Positions 44,054 to 52,831 of a stretch of 64,000 nt of DNA are shown here, in pieces. Origin of the DNA: an uncultured Armatimonadota bacterium (lineage in GTDB: Bacteria > Armatimonadota > Fimbriimonadia > Fimbriimonadales > Fimbriimonadaceae). The notes under the pieces were generated by a model. The model was given only the letters and a program-made list of their open reading frames with translations. It made no database searches and had not been told where the DNA came from. The stretch is taken from positions 89,873 to 153,872 of the forward strand of contig CAILEM010000067.1 in assembly GCA_903833215.1 (NCBI GenBank), read 5' to 3'. The stretch's first letter is position 1. Each line of letters begins with the position of its first letter. A program made the position numbers and the translations under genes.

Positions 44054-46161
44054 CGGTTCACGTCCTGTTTCTGCAAGAACATCTCGTTCGTTGTCTTTCT
44101 CCAGTTCTGAGCCCATTGGTTCAGATGACTGAGGTTCGTCGCGGAATCAGGTGTCAGTCGGAAGGTCGTGGGGTTCCAAAGAACTCGCACTGCTACCGAA
44201 GCACCCTTAACTCCCCGGACTCCAATTCCGTTTCTGAAGTTGACGGCTGTCGCATAAGGGTCAACGTCGGTCAAGTCGATATAGGGCAGATTCAAGCTGG
44301 GGTCGCCACCTTTCTTGATCAGAAAGTCCTGACCGACAAAGCTGTGCACTTGATTGTCGACCGAACTCGCGTAGGTCAGTTCACCGACCGTCACCTTTCG
44401 TCCGTTATCTGAATTTGAGAAGTAGATGCGAGTCGATTGACCGGCACCGGTCACGGTTCCACCCACATAGAACTGTCCAACACTTAAGCTGGCTGCCGTC
44501 GGCGAGATGGTGTACTGAGAAGCCGCCTTGAAAACTTGAAGCGAATATTCTTGATTCACCCGATAAAGAGCCCGTACCGCGCGATTATCCATTTGAACAT
44601 TGACGGTAGATCCATCCGGCATCAACAACTCACCCGTAATGCCGTTTGAGGCATCGCCGTCGAGGTCGTTAATACTAACCACGCCTGTCGTCTTGTTAAC
44701 GGTTATGAGTTGCTGGCTACGATCGGCGGTATTGACTTCGCAATATACACCACCAGTCTCCACATCCAAGAGGACGAAGTTATCAACGCCGGGGCCGTTA
44801 GCATTTGAAGTGTCGGCAGGGAGATAACCCGAGCCGATGTATTTGCGTGAATCAGGTGTGATTTCTAAATTCGCAATCGGCTCATTCGGTAGTCCGTCGG
44901 GTCCAGCAATCGTTGACACCTTGAGGCTTCCTATCGGCAGCTTATGTTGCGCGATCAGCGCCTGCGGATCTACCGCAGATGGCTCGCCTGGAAGAACGCC
45001 AGCGTCGATTCGGAAATCGTCGTGGAGGATTCTCCAGTCGAAGACATCGTAGTTCACTCGCGCTGTCAGCGGCTCCCGGTCATGTCCCTGTCGGCTAACG
45101 AATCTTCCGTTTCCGATTGGGTTGAACAACAGAACCCCAAGGTTCTCGTTCAGCAATTTGTATTGATAAGGATCCGTTGCACTAAAGACTTGGTTGGCAT
45201 CTGTCTTCAGAATAGGCTGGAAGATCCTCTGAACACGCAAGGTGTTCAAATCCACACTTAGAATCGGGTCGCCAACTAACGCGACCAAGCTGCGTGGCGT
45301 TGAGTACGGCAGTTGCCCAGAAGCATCTGGTCCCGCTTGTCCCTGAACGACGATTGGCAGCAACTCCGTATAGTCGCGCTTGACGACGCCACCCGAACCG
45401 TTGCTCAAGTACGCTGAGAACGACACACGATACTGTCTATCGGCATCAGTGGACAGCCCCGACGGCAGCGTGAGCGCAATCTGGTTGTTGTTCGGGTTCG
45501 AAACGAAATACTGATAATCGGTACGAAGCACCTGCGGAGCAGGAATGCCAATAATCTGCTGCAGGTCGTTGCCATAAACCACGAGATTAGAAACACGGCC
45601 CAACTTTGCTGGTTGGAAGTCGATAGGTCCAAATTGAAGGACCATCAGCCCACCGAAGTATAAGTTCGTGGAACCAACCGCACGTGGAGCGGGCACGCGT
45701 CGACCTTCACCGATGACTCTTCTGAAGATATTGCTGGCGGTGTAATATTGCCAACTGCCCAGGCCAACACCACTTCCATCTGCAGCAAGCCCATTACTGT
45801 TTAGGCTCACTCCTAATGTGCTCAAGTCATTAGGATCTTTGGCTGAGTTAATGATCAGATTTCCGCTTCCGTCGTAGTACGCAGAAACGATCTGCTCAGG
45901 CAGCTCATCAGGCCGTGCCTTCAGGGTCTCACTATAATCGCGAGCCAATGTCTGAGCGACGATTTTGCTTCGGTTCAGAAGCAAAAGTTGAAAGCCCTTG
46001 GGAAAGATCTGGATGACGGCGAGGATTCCAATAAGGAACACCACGATGACAACGAGAATCTCGATAAGTGTCGTACCGAGATTTCGTTTTCGCCGACTGC
46101 CAGACGCTACCGTTTGACACGTTGGGCCACTGATTTGACTCATAGCTTCAAGATTAGGCAT
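44050..46161 (-). CDS. giant PilV-like prepilin-type protein
   Basis: A protein of about 703 aa. After a long basic leader the signal is RKRNLGTTLIEILVVIVVFL, cleaved after Gly with Thr at +1 and Glu at +5, like PilV/GspI proteins. The following IFPKGFQLLLLNRSKIVAQTLAR continues the core helix. The 500-residue extension includes DPYQYKLLNENLGVLLFNP and a DLDGDASNG calcium-loop-like stretch (near 44660), and patterns like TTGVVSIND shared in style with the giant propeller proteins. A usual PilV is about 150-200 aa. I chose ATG 46161 because GGAG sits 5 nt before it; other Met codons at 46194 and 46143 are possible. It overlaps the PilW-like gene by 4 nt. Confidence 0.78.
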   Translation of the reverse strand: MPNLEAMSQISGPTCQTVASGSRRKRNLGTTLIEILVVIVVFLIGILAVIQIFPKGFQLLLLNRSKIVAQTLARDYSETLKARPDELPEQIVSAYYDGSGNLIINSAKDPNDLSTLGVSLNSNGLAADGSGVGLGSWQYYTASNIFRRVIGEGRRVPAPRAVGSTNLYFGGLMVLQFGPIDFQPAKLGRVSNLVVYGNDLQQIIGIPAPQVLRTDYQYFVSNPNNNQIALTLPSGLSTDADRQYRVSFSAYLSNGSGGVVKRDYTELLPIVVQGQAGPDASGQLPYSTPRSLVALVGDPILSVDLNTLRVQRIFQPILKTDANQVFSATDPYQYKLLNENLGVLLFNPIGNGRFVSRQGHDREPLTARVNYDVFDWRILHDDFRIDAGVLPGEPSAVDPQALIAQHKLPIGSLKVSTIAGPDGLPNEPIANLEITPDSRKYIGSGYLPADTSNANGPGVDNFVLLDVETGGVYCEVNTADRSQQLITVNKTTGVVSINDLDGDASNGITGELLMPDGSTVNVQMDNRAVRALYRVNQEYSLQVFKAASQYTISPTAASLSVGQFYVGGTVTGAGQSTRIYFSNSDNGRKVTVGELTYASSVDNQVHSFVGQDFLIKKGGDPSLNLPYIDLTDVDPYATAVNFRNGIGVRGVKGASVAVRVLWNPTTFRLTPDSATNLSHLNQWAQNWRKTTNEMFLQKQDVNR

Positions 46162-46175
46162 TCGATCTCCAGACC

Positions 46176-47045
46176 TTACGGCGTTGCCTTCCAAGATTCC
46201 TGCGCCATAAACGCAGAGTCGTAAGGCTTAGCAGAGCCGCCCAAGAACAGGACGATGTCCTTCTTCGTGTGTTGAACTTCCAAATTCTCGTAATCGCGGA
46301 AGTTGCTGTCCCACGTCACAACGGTGGCTTCAGGAGGGTCGAAGTACCCGAGCTGCCGTGGATCATCCAAAGCGTTTCCTTTCTCCGTGGTCGGGTCCGG
46401 AGCGCAAGGATCCGTTGGAACTGTCCAACCACTCCAGAACAGCGAATAGTGAATTTCGTTTCGTTTACCAGATCCGTTCTCGTTAGGCACAGTCGCGATA
46501 TCGTATCCGCTGATCGTGTAGTAGTTATTGGGAACGGAAAACGAACCCCCACCGCCGCGAGATAACACACCGGTCTCGATGCACCGCTGCACATAGCCAT
46601 CGGTAGGTCCATACTTCTGGTAGGAATTTGGATTGCTCGCATGAGACCCATCTACCTTGTTCGGCCAAACGCCATTTGAGAACATCGTGTACTGCTGGCC
46701 CGCATTAATACGGTCATAAGCTGGACGGAAAACCTCTAGATTATCGATCCGCTTTGGGAACAAAGCCCCGACAACCGCATTGGCTGGGACCATATCGCCT
46801 TGGATCGGATAAGGACCACCATCGCTGTACTGCGTGACATAGCCGAGCAGTGCAGGCGGATAACCACCTTGATCCTGGCGATACAGCTGCAGAGCCGTAC
46901 GAATGGAGTTCATGTTCGATAGGTCTGAACTCCTATAGGCAGAGTCTTTCACTCTGCTAAAGACCGGAAAAATGATCGCCGCTAAGATCGCGATAATCGC
47001 GATGACGACGAGTAATTCAATGAGCGTGAAGCCCTTTCTATGCAT
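46176..47045 (-). CDS. prepilin-type protein at the head of the minor pilin block
   Basis: A protein of about 289 aa with a classical prepilin signal [20 protein letters not shown] (four-residue leader, cleavage after Gly, Glu +5). After the core helix comes SDLSNMNSIRTALQLYRQDQGGYP, the type II pseudopilin/PilE-like alpha-spine with the Gly-Gly-Tyr-Pro turn. The C-terminal domain contains VTQYSDGGPYPIQ and FLGGSAKPY. It could be a major pilin or a GspG/FimU-like minor pilin; this is the only ordinary-size prepilin in the pilus locus. I chose ATG 47045 because it gives the standard short leader; the frame continues to 47165 through the upstream pilD end, where no membrane-targeting logic applies. 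It lies 14 nt before the PilV-like gene. Confidence 0.85.
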   Translation of the reverse strand: MHRKGFTLIELLVVIAIIAILAAIIFPVFSRVKDSAYRSSDLSNMNSIRTALQLYRQDQGGYPPALLGYVTQYSDGGPYPIQGDMVPANAVVGALFPKRIDNLEVFRPAYDRINAGQQYTMFSNGVWPNKVDGSHASNPNSYQKYGPTDGYVQRCIETGVLSRGGGGSFSVPNNYYTISGYDIATVPNENGSGKRNEIHYSLFWSGWTVPTDPCAPDPTTEKGNALDDPRQLGYFDPPEATVVTWDSNFRDYENLEVQHTKKDIVLFLGGSAKPYDSAFMAQESWKATP

Positions 47046-47133
47046 GCGTCCTGTACCCCACTCTCCCCAACTTGTGTGACTACCAGAGGGGCAATATTGT
47101 TCCCGAGCCTGTAGACCGAGTCCTGTCTGATCC

Positions 47134-48234
47134 TTATGATTCATTGGTTCCCTCCGTGCGCACAAAATCCAATTTTAGACGGTTCTCTGCGTTTCCTACA
47201 AACCGATCTGATTGCGGTGTGGCGAAAGTTACAGGATGCGTAACTTTTTGCCAGTATTCGTTCAGCGCTTTTTCGATCGGCGAAGCGAAAAGCATGCAAA
47301 TCACGGCCCCAATCGCGAGATAAGGACCAAACGGAATGGTAGTGAGCGATGGCTTCCAGTCGTCATCATCGACATTCTCCTCGCTCGAAGTTTCACCAAT
47401 CCACTTATAAATACCAGGTGCGTAAATGCCTGCGATATCAAGACACGCTAGGTACCAAGCCCCATGGATAAAGAGGCTACCTATCGATTCGGGCGGCAAG
47501 AATTCCTCTTCATCGTCCGATGGCGCCTCTTCCGACTTAGCCTTGGGAGCCAACGCGAGCATCGCGATACCAATCACGAGGCCGGACACTACCGCGATAC
47601 CAAGGTTCGCCACTAACAACCCGGGACCTAACAATGCGCCTACACCGCGCATCATCTTGATATCGCCGTGTCCCATCGCGTCCTTACGGAATAGCACTCT
47701 TCCAAACAGTGCGATTCCCCATAGAAGTCCCCAGCCCCACAACGCGCCCCATAGGGCTATTGGCAGAGACTTATCAAACGCATGGTAAGCAATACCGAAC
47801 ACCAACAGCGTCGCGTTAAGTTGGTCGGGGATGATGTAAAGCTCCCAGTCGATAAAGATAACAGCGACAAGAGCGGCGGTCGTGATGGCATAGAAGCCAG
47901 CTCTCAGTGGGTCGGTCGTGACGATGAGGAACTGATACCAAATGACAGCCCACAGGCAACCATTGAGCAACTCAACCCAGAAATACCGAGAGGAAAATGA
48001 CTTGTGGCAATATCGGCACTTTCCCCCTGAGAACAGGTAGCTAAACAGCGGAAAGAGATCGAGGAAGCCGAGGGAGTGCTTACAGACCGGGCAGAAACTC
48101 TTCGGTGGATTAGAAAGAGACAGCCCCCGCGGGAGCCGGTATATCACCACATTCAAGAAACTACCGATGGTAGCGCCGAACATAAGGCCGATGATCCAAG
48201 ACCACATTGGCACCATCGTTAGTTGTGGATTCAT
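47134..48234 (-). CDS. pilD: prepilin peptidase / N-methyltransferase
   Basis: A 366-aa inner-membrane aspartic protease that cleaves and N-methylates prepilins. The N-terminal GATIGSFLNVVIYRLPRG motif is followed by two CxxC pairs (SFCPVCKHSL at about 47, GKCRYCHKS at about 71) that form the zinc site of bifunctional PilD. The catalytic Asp residues lie in IDWELYIIPDQL (about 127) and MGHGDIKMM (about 190, the GxGD motif). Around eight transmembrane helices are predicted. It is longer than usual (about 260-290 aa) because of an acidic cytoplasmic insert and extra C-terminal part (PSDDEEEFLPPES, SSEENVDDDDWKP) between helices. It should serve the prepilins in this locus and the isolated one at 2724-3605. 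Confidence 0.95.
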   Translation of the reverse strand: MNPQLTMVPMWSWIIGLMFGATIGSFLNVVIYRLPRGLSLSNPPKSFCPVCKHSLGFLDLFPLFSYLFSGGKCRYCHKSFSSRYFWVELLNGCLWAVIWYQFLIVTTDPLRAGFYAITTAALVAVIFIDWELYIIPDQLNATLLVFGIAYHAFDKSLPIALWGALWGWGLLWGIALFGRVLFRKDAMGHGDIKMMRGVGALLGPGLLVANLGIAVVSGLVIGIAMLALAPKAKSEEAPSDDEEEFLPPESIGSLFIHGAWYLACLDIAGIYAPGIYKWIGETSSEENVDDDDWKPSLTTIPFGPYLAIGAVICMLFASPIEKALNEYWQKVTHPVTFATPQSDRFVGNAENRLKLDFVRTEGTNES

Positions 48235-48256
48235 TTTCTACTTAGAATAACAGCGA

Positions 48257-48285
48257 GGCCCGCCGGAATCAAGTTCCGACGGGCC
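48257..48285 (-). terminator. hairpin between pilC and pilD (partial terminator or processing site)
   Basis: A 12-bp stem (48257-48268 with 48274-48285) with a 5-nt loop and a single non-Watson-Crick position (C/A or G/U depending on strand). No strong U tract follows on the minus strand (TCGCTGTTATT), whereas the plus strand has CCTTTT. It lies in the 67-nt gap between the pilC stop and the pilD start, so it may lower read-through from pilBTC into pilD and the pilin genes. Confidence 0.55.
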
Positions 48286-48301
48286 CCTTTTGTGATGACG
48301 A

Positions 48302-49534
48302 TTACTTATCGTCGCCACCACCAGACGACAGTTTCGAAATAACGTCGACAAGAGGTAAGAACATCGAGATGACGATGAAGCCGACGACGAAGCCGAGGCC
48401 GACAATCATGATCGGCTCAATCGCCGCCGTGAGTGACGCCAAGGTCGCTTCAACTTCGTTCTCATAGAAGTCAGCGATCTTCTGAAGCATAAAGTCCAGA
48501 GATCCCGATTCTTCACCGACACCGATCATGTGAACGACCATCGGCGGGAACAATCGTGAGGCTTCGAGAGGATCGCCGATGCGATCTCCTTCTCGGATTC
48601 GGGCTCTCGCTTCGAGGATCGCGTCAGCCATGATCGTGTTACCGACCGTGCCTGCCACTGTTTCCATCGCTTGGAGAATCGGAACGCCCGAAGTGAGCAA
48701 CGTACCCATCGTTCGGCTAAACCGCGACATACAAATCTTGTGGTGTAGCTTGCCAAATACAGGAATCTTGAGTCGGATACGGTCGGCAACACGCCTTCCA
48801 AATCGCGTGCTGACGAACAGCCTGTACGCGAAGATGAAGATCGTCGTGCAGATCATAACCATCCACCAGTAGTACTTGATAACGTTTGAAACGTCGATCA
48901 AGAACTTGGTTGGGGCAGGAAGGTCGTCCGACTTCAGTCCAAGGTCCTTCAGAATGTCCGCCCACTGGGGAACGAACCAGGAGACAAGGAAGATAACGAT
49001 ACCGGTCGACATGATCAAGACCAGAACCGGATAGGTCATAGCCGATTTCACCTTGCGGCGAAGTTCGACGTCCTTTTCCAAGAAGTGCGAAAGTCGCTGG
49101 AGGGATTCCTCCAAGACACCACCAATCTCACCCGCTTTGATAAGTCCGATGAAGAGGTTGTTGAACGACTTTGGATGGCGTTGCATGGCGCGAGAAAGGC
49201 TTTCGCCCGACTCAACGCGCTCGCCGATGTCGATCAAAATCTTTTTCAGCTTCGCATCTTGCGTTTGGTGCCCAAGCACGTCTAGGCAGCGAACGAGCGA
49301 CACACCAGCGTCGACCATCGTCGAGAACTGACGACAGAACACCGACAAGTTGGTGAGTTTGACTTTTCCGTAGGTTTTGGACTTCGGCGACTTCGATTTG
49401 ATCATCGTCAATTCGGTGATCGTGAAGCCCTGTTCCTCAAACCTCCTTCTAAGAACGTCCTCGCTCTCGGCGTCGGCGGTGCCCTTCTGGAGACCCCCGT
49501 TTGCGTCTCTAAACGTGTAGCTAAATATAGGCAT
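48302..49534 (-). CDS. pilC: type IV pilus inner-membrane platform protein PilC
   Basis: A 410-aa polytopic protein of the GspF/PilC family. Two repeated domains each have a helical bundle followed by a membrane segment. The first holds LSVFCRQFSTMVDAGVSLVRCLDVL and the second MSRFSRTMGTLLTSGVPILQAMETV, each the family's R-x-x-T-L-L-x-x-G-V-x-x-x-x-A-x-x pattern. GESLSRAMQRHPKSFNNLFIGLIKAGEIGG and FPPMVVHMIGVGEESGSLD are the paired conserved loops (short parts quoted). It couples the PilB and PilT motors to the growing pilus. The length matches. It lies 16 nt after pilT on the same transcript. Confidence 0.95.
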   Translation of the reverse strand: MPIFSYTFRDANGGLQKGTADAESEDVLRRRFEEQGFTITELTMIKSKSPKSKTYGKVKLTNLSVFCRQFSTMVDAGVSLVRCLDVLGHQTQDAKLKKILIDIGERVESGESLSRAMQRHPKSFNNLFIGLIKAGEIGGVLEESLQRLSHFLEKDVELRRKVKSAMTYPVLVLIMSTGIVIFLVSWFVPQWADILKDLGLKSDDLPAPTKFLIDVSNVIKYYWWMVMICTTIFIFAYRLFVSTRFGRRVADRIRLKIPVFGKLHHKICMSRFSRTMGTLLTSGVPILQAMETVAGTVGNTIMADAILEARARIREGDRIGDPLEASRLFPPMVVHMIGVGEESGSLDFMLQKIADFYENEVEATLASLTAAIEPIMIVGLGFVVGFIVISMFLPLVDVISKLSSGGGDDK

Positions 49535-49550
49535 ATCCGGTTCCTAAGTC

Positions 49551-50819
49551 TTACCTTCTAGGCGGTTGCTGACCACCAGGACCAGTCTGTGCTCCCACAG
49601 CAGTCGTGTTAATCATCTTACGAAGTTCGTCTGGGTTCTGGCAACGCGACATCGCGTCTTCCATTGTAATGAACCCTTTCAGATACAAATCACGCAAACA
49701 TTGGTCCATCGTGATCATTCCCATGTTGCCGCTGGTCTGAATCATGGACGTAATCTGGTGGGATTTCGCCTCACGGATCAGGTTCCTAATAGCAGAGGAA
49801 GCGATCATGATTTCGTTTGCTGGCACACGGCCGGTGGTCCCTGCTCGAGCCAAAAGCTGCTGCGAGATGATGGCGACCAGGTTGTTGGACAGCTGAACAC
49901 GAATCTGCTCCTGCTGGCCTGGGGGGAAAACGTCAATCATACGGTCAACGGATTCAGCTGCGTTGTTGGTGTGCAGAGTAGCGAACACAAGGTGTCCCGT
50001 TTCTGCAGCCGTAATGGCTAGCGAAATCGTTTCCATATCGCGCATTTCACCGACGAGCAGGATATCTGGATCTTCACGAAGCGATCCGCGAAGAGCGTTC
50101 AAGAAGCTTCGAGTATCGGAACCAACTTCGCGCTGGTTGATAACCGACTGCTTATGCTCATGCAGATACTCGATCGGGTCCTCGATCGTGATGATGTGGT
50201 GCGCAAAGTTCGTGTTGATGTGGTTGATCATCGCTGCGAGCGACGTCGACTTACCCGAACCCGTAGGTCCAGTAACAAGGATCAAACCACGAGGCTTTTC
50301 GCAGAGTCGATTCAAAATCTGCGGCAGGTTCAATTGCTCAACAGTCGGGATCTTCTGCGGAATCAATCGGAACGCACCAGCAACCGAACCGCGGTCGCGG
50401 TACATGTTTACACGGAAGCGGGCTCGCCTTGGCAGAGCGTACGAAAAGTCCAACTCAAGCGTGGTTTCGAACTTGTTAATGTTCTCGTCCGAGATGATGT
50501 CGTACATCATTCTCTGGATTTCTTGAGGGGTGAACTCTTCGTAGTTCAGTCGCTTCAGCTTTCCATCCTCGCGAATGACGGGAGGAGAGGAGGCACAAAC
50601 GTGCAGGTCAGAGGCATTCTTATCCACCACGATGTGGAGCAGCTCATCAATGTGCAGATCCTTGAGGGTCTGCGGTGGAAGTTTTGGCTCTTCCTCCACT
50701 GGCGGAGCTTCCGGTATTTGGCTCTGAACCGGCGGCATCATAGAGCCGACACTGGGTCGAGGCATGGGTGGCCTCACCCCTGGGGGTTGATTTGAGGGTG
50801 GAAAGTTGTTCTGCTGCAT
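49551..50819 (-). CDS. pilT: twitching motility ATPase PilT
   Basis: A 422-aa hexameric ATPase that retracts pili. A Pro-rich N-terminal extension of about 60 residues (MQQNNFPPSNQPPGVRPPMP) precedes the standard PilT body: LHIVVDKNASDLHV, Walker A GPTGSGKSTSLAAMI at about residue 180, EDPIEYLHEHKQSVINQREVG, Walker B ILLVGEMRDMETI and the His box HLVFATLHTNNA. The PilT-specific AIRNLIREAKSHQI, where AIRNLIRE is a retraction signature, is present. Ordinary PilT is about 350 aa; the extra length is the extension. It lies 16 nt upstream of pilC and 25 nt downstream of pilB. Confidence 0.96.
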   Translation of the reverse strand: MQQNNFPPSNQPPGVRPPMPRPSVGSMMPPVQSQIPEAPPVEEEPKLPPQTLKDLHIDELLHIVVDKNASDLHVCASSPPVIREDGKLKRLNYEEFTPQEIQRMMYDIISDENINKFETTLELDFSYALPRRARFRVNMYRDRGSVAGAFRLIPQKIPTVEQLNLPQILNRLCEKPRGLILVTGPTGSGKSTSLAAMINHINTNFAHHIITIEDPIEYLHEHKQSVINQREVGSDTRSFLNALRGSLREDPDILLVGEMRDMETISLAITAAETGHLVFATLHTNNAAESVDRMIDVFPPGQQEQIRVQLSNNLVAIISQQLLARAGTTGRVPANEIMIASSAIRNLIREAKSHQITSMIQTSGNMGMITMDQCLRDLYLKGFITMEDAMSRCQNPDELRKMINTTAVGAQTGPGGQQPPRR

Positions 50820-50844
50820 CTCTGTCCTTAACTAAAAATCCAAA

Positions 50845-52620
50845 CTAGAAGCCTGCCGTAAAGACGACGCGCATGACTTCTTGTGGGTCCGTAACACCAC
50901 CAAGAACCTTCGCAAGACCGTCCTCACGAAGCTCTCTCATGCCACCAGCCTTAGCAGCTTCCTTGACATCGTGGAGCGGTGCACGGCGAACGACCAACTC
51001 CGCAATTTCGGAATTCATGACCATCAACTCGTGGATTCCGGTTCGTCCGCGGTAACCCGTCATTCGGTTGTTTTCCGCTGGAACGCCTCGATACAGGGTG
51101 ATCTGCTCGTCTGGGTCCGATGACTGAAGACCAAATCGGCGCAGATCCGACGCCGAAACCGTGTATGGTTCCTTGTTGTCAGGGTCAATCTTTCGTGCAA
51201 GTCTTTGGGCAAGAACGCCGATGACCGTAGCTGTAATCAAGTACGGCTCAACACCCATGTCAATCATACGAAGAGTAGCCGAAGGCGCGTCGTTCGTGTG
51301 AAGCGTCGAAAGGACAAGGTGACCGGTAAGAGCAGCTTCAATCGCGATTTCAGCTGTTTCAAGGTCACGCATTTCACCAACCATGATGATGTCAGGGTCC
51401 TGTCGAAGGAAGGCACGAAGCGCGGTGGCAAAGGTAAGGCCCGCTTTTCGGTTCATCTGAACCTGAGCGATACCATTGAGCTGATACTCAACGGGGTCCT
51501 CCGCGGTGATGATGTTGACTCCGACCGTATTGAGCTTATTAAGCACTGAGTACTGCGTCGTGGTCTTTCCAGATCCCGTAGGACCTGTGCAGAGGAACAT
51601 TCCGTTCGGCTGCGTAACCAATTCTTCGATTCGAACTTGGTTCTCTTCCGTAAACCCGATCTTCTGCAAGCCAAGCATAACGCTCGACTTATCGAGAATA
51701 CGCATAACGATCTTCTCGCCGAACGGCGTTGGGATTGAGCTAACACGAAGGTCGTATTCCTTGCCAACGTGTCGAACTTCAATACGACCGTCCTGCGGGA
51801 CACGTCGCTCGGCAATGTTCATGTCCGCCATGATCTTAAGACGGCTGATGAGAGGAGCCATCAGGTTCCGCGGAACCGTCATCGCCTCTTGGAGAACACC
51901 GTCGATTCGGTACCGGACGCGAACGGATCGTTGCTGTGGCTCAACGTGAATATCAGAAGCTCTATCAGCAACTGCCTGCTGGATGAGCGCGTTGGCCAAT
52001 TTGATAATTGGCGCTTGCTCTGCCATTTTCTCGGCATCGCCTTCGCTGTCCCCGTCGTCGTCAGAAGCCCTTCGCCCCGCACCAGCAAGAGCGATCGCTC
52101 CGCGGATGTCAGCGTTAAAATTCGTTTGAGATGCCGGAGTTGCTGGAGTCGTAATCGTTGTGGCTGCTTCTGGGAGAGCCGCACCACCACCGTAATACTT
52201 CTTGATCGCATCCTCAATGGCACCAGGAACGGCAACCACGGGGATAACTCTGCAACCCGAGGCGATTTTTATATCGTCAATTGCGTTTAGGTTGTTCGGA
52301 TTGGACATTGCGACCCAAAGAGTCGTACCGTCCTTTTTCACCGGCAACGCCGAGTGCGCCTTCACCATGCGTTCAGGCACGATGTTGATTGCCGCTGTAT
52401 CGATCGTTATACGATCGAGATCGGCAAAGGCGAAGCCCATTTCCTGAGCTTTGGCTTGGAGCACTTCTCGCTCGCCAACCATATTCAAGGCGATTAACAC
52501 CTTGGAGATATCGGCCTCTCCAGTCTGTTGCTGAACTTTTTGAGCCTCTTCGAATTGTTCTCGCTTGAGATACCCCTTCTCAAGCAGGAACTGAACCATC
52601 GGTTTTCGTGGCAACGCCAT
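50845..52620 (-). CDS. pilB: type IV pilus extension ATPase PilB, lacking the zinc motif
   Basis: A 591-aa GspE/PilB-family ATPase that powers pilus polymerisation. The N-terminal GspE_N domain (residues about 1-150) is followed by the core: SDIHVEPQQRSVRVRYRIDG, Walker A GPTGSGKTTTQYSVL at about 341, EDPVEYQLNGIAQVQMN, Walker B DPDIIMVGEMRDLETAEI, HLVLSTLHTNDAPS. Most PilB/GspE proteins have a tetracysteine zinc insert (CxxC...CxxC) near the C terminus. Here the first pair reads KIDPDNKEPY and the second GVPAENNRMTGYRGRTG, so all four Cys are missing while the flanks are kept. It is the first gene of the pilBTCD block and is divergent from argS. Confidence 0.95.
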   Translation of the reverse strand: MALPRKPMVQFLLEKGYLKREQFEEAQKVQQQTGEADISKVLIALNMVGEREVLQAKAQEMGFAFADLDRITIDTAAINIVPERMVKAHSALPVKKDGTTLWVAMSNPNNLNAIDDIKIASGCRVIPVVAVPGAIEDAIKKYYGGGAALPEAATTITTPATPASQTNFNADIRGAIALAGAGRRASDDDGDSEGDAEKMAEQAPIIKLANALIQQAVADRASDIHVEPQQRSVRVRYRIDGVLQEAMTVPRNLMAPLISRLKIMADMNIAERRVPQDGRIEVRHVGKEYDLRVSSIPTPFGEKIVMRILDKSSVMLGLQKIGFTEENQVRIEELVTQPNGMFLCTGPTGSGKTTTQYSVLNKLNTVGVNIITAEDPVEYQLNGIAQVQMNRKAGLTFATALRAFLRQDPDIIMVGEMRDLETAEIAIEAALTGHLVLSTLHTNDAPSATLRMIDMGVEPYLITATVIGVLAQRLARKIDPDNKEPYTVSASDLRRFGLQSSDPDEQITLYRGVPAENNRMTGYRGRTGIHELMVMNSEIAELVVRRAPLHDVKEAAKAGGMRELREDGLAKVLGGVTDPQEVMRVVFTAGF

Positions 52621-52831
52621 GTATGCTTATCACCCAGTCCTATGTCCGGTCTAGTAAACGGACTCCCTCAATCGCCGAATATTGTAGACCATAGTCCCTG
52701 ATGCAATACGAGCAACCAGGGCTGTGACGTAATTTTGACGGCAGGAATCGCCAATATCGTTCGTCTGCGGACACGTTTCCATAAAAGATTCAGGTATCTG
52801 GACTGTTTTCGTCAAGAGGGCGTTCACCAAA

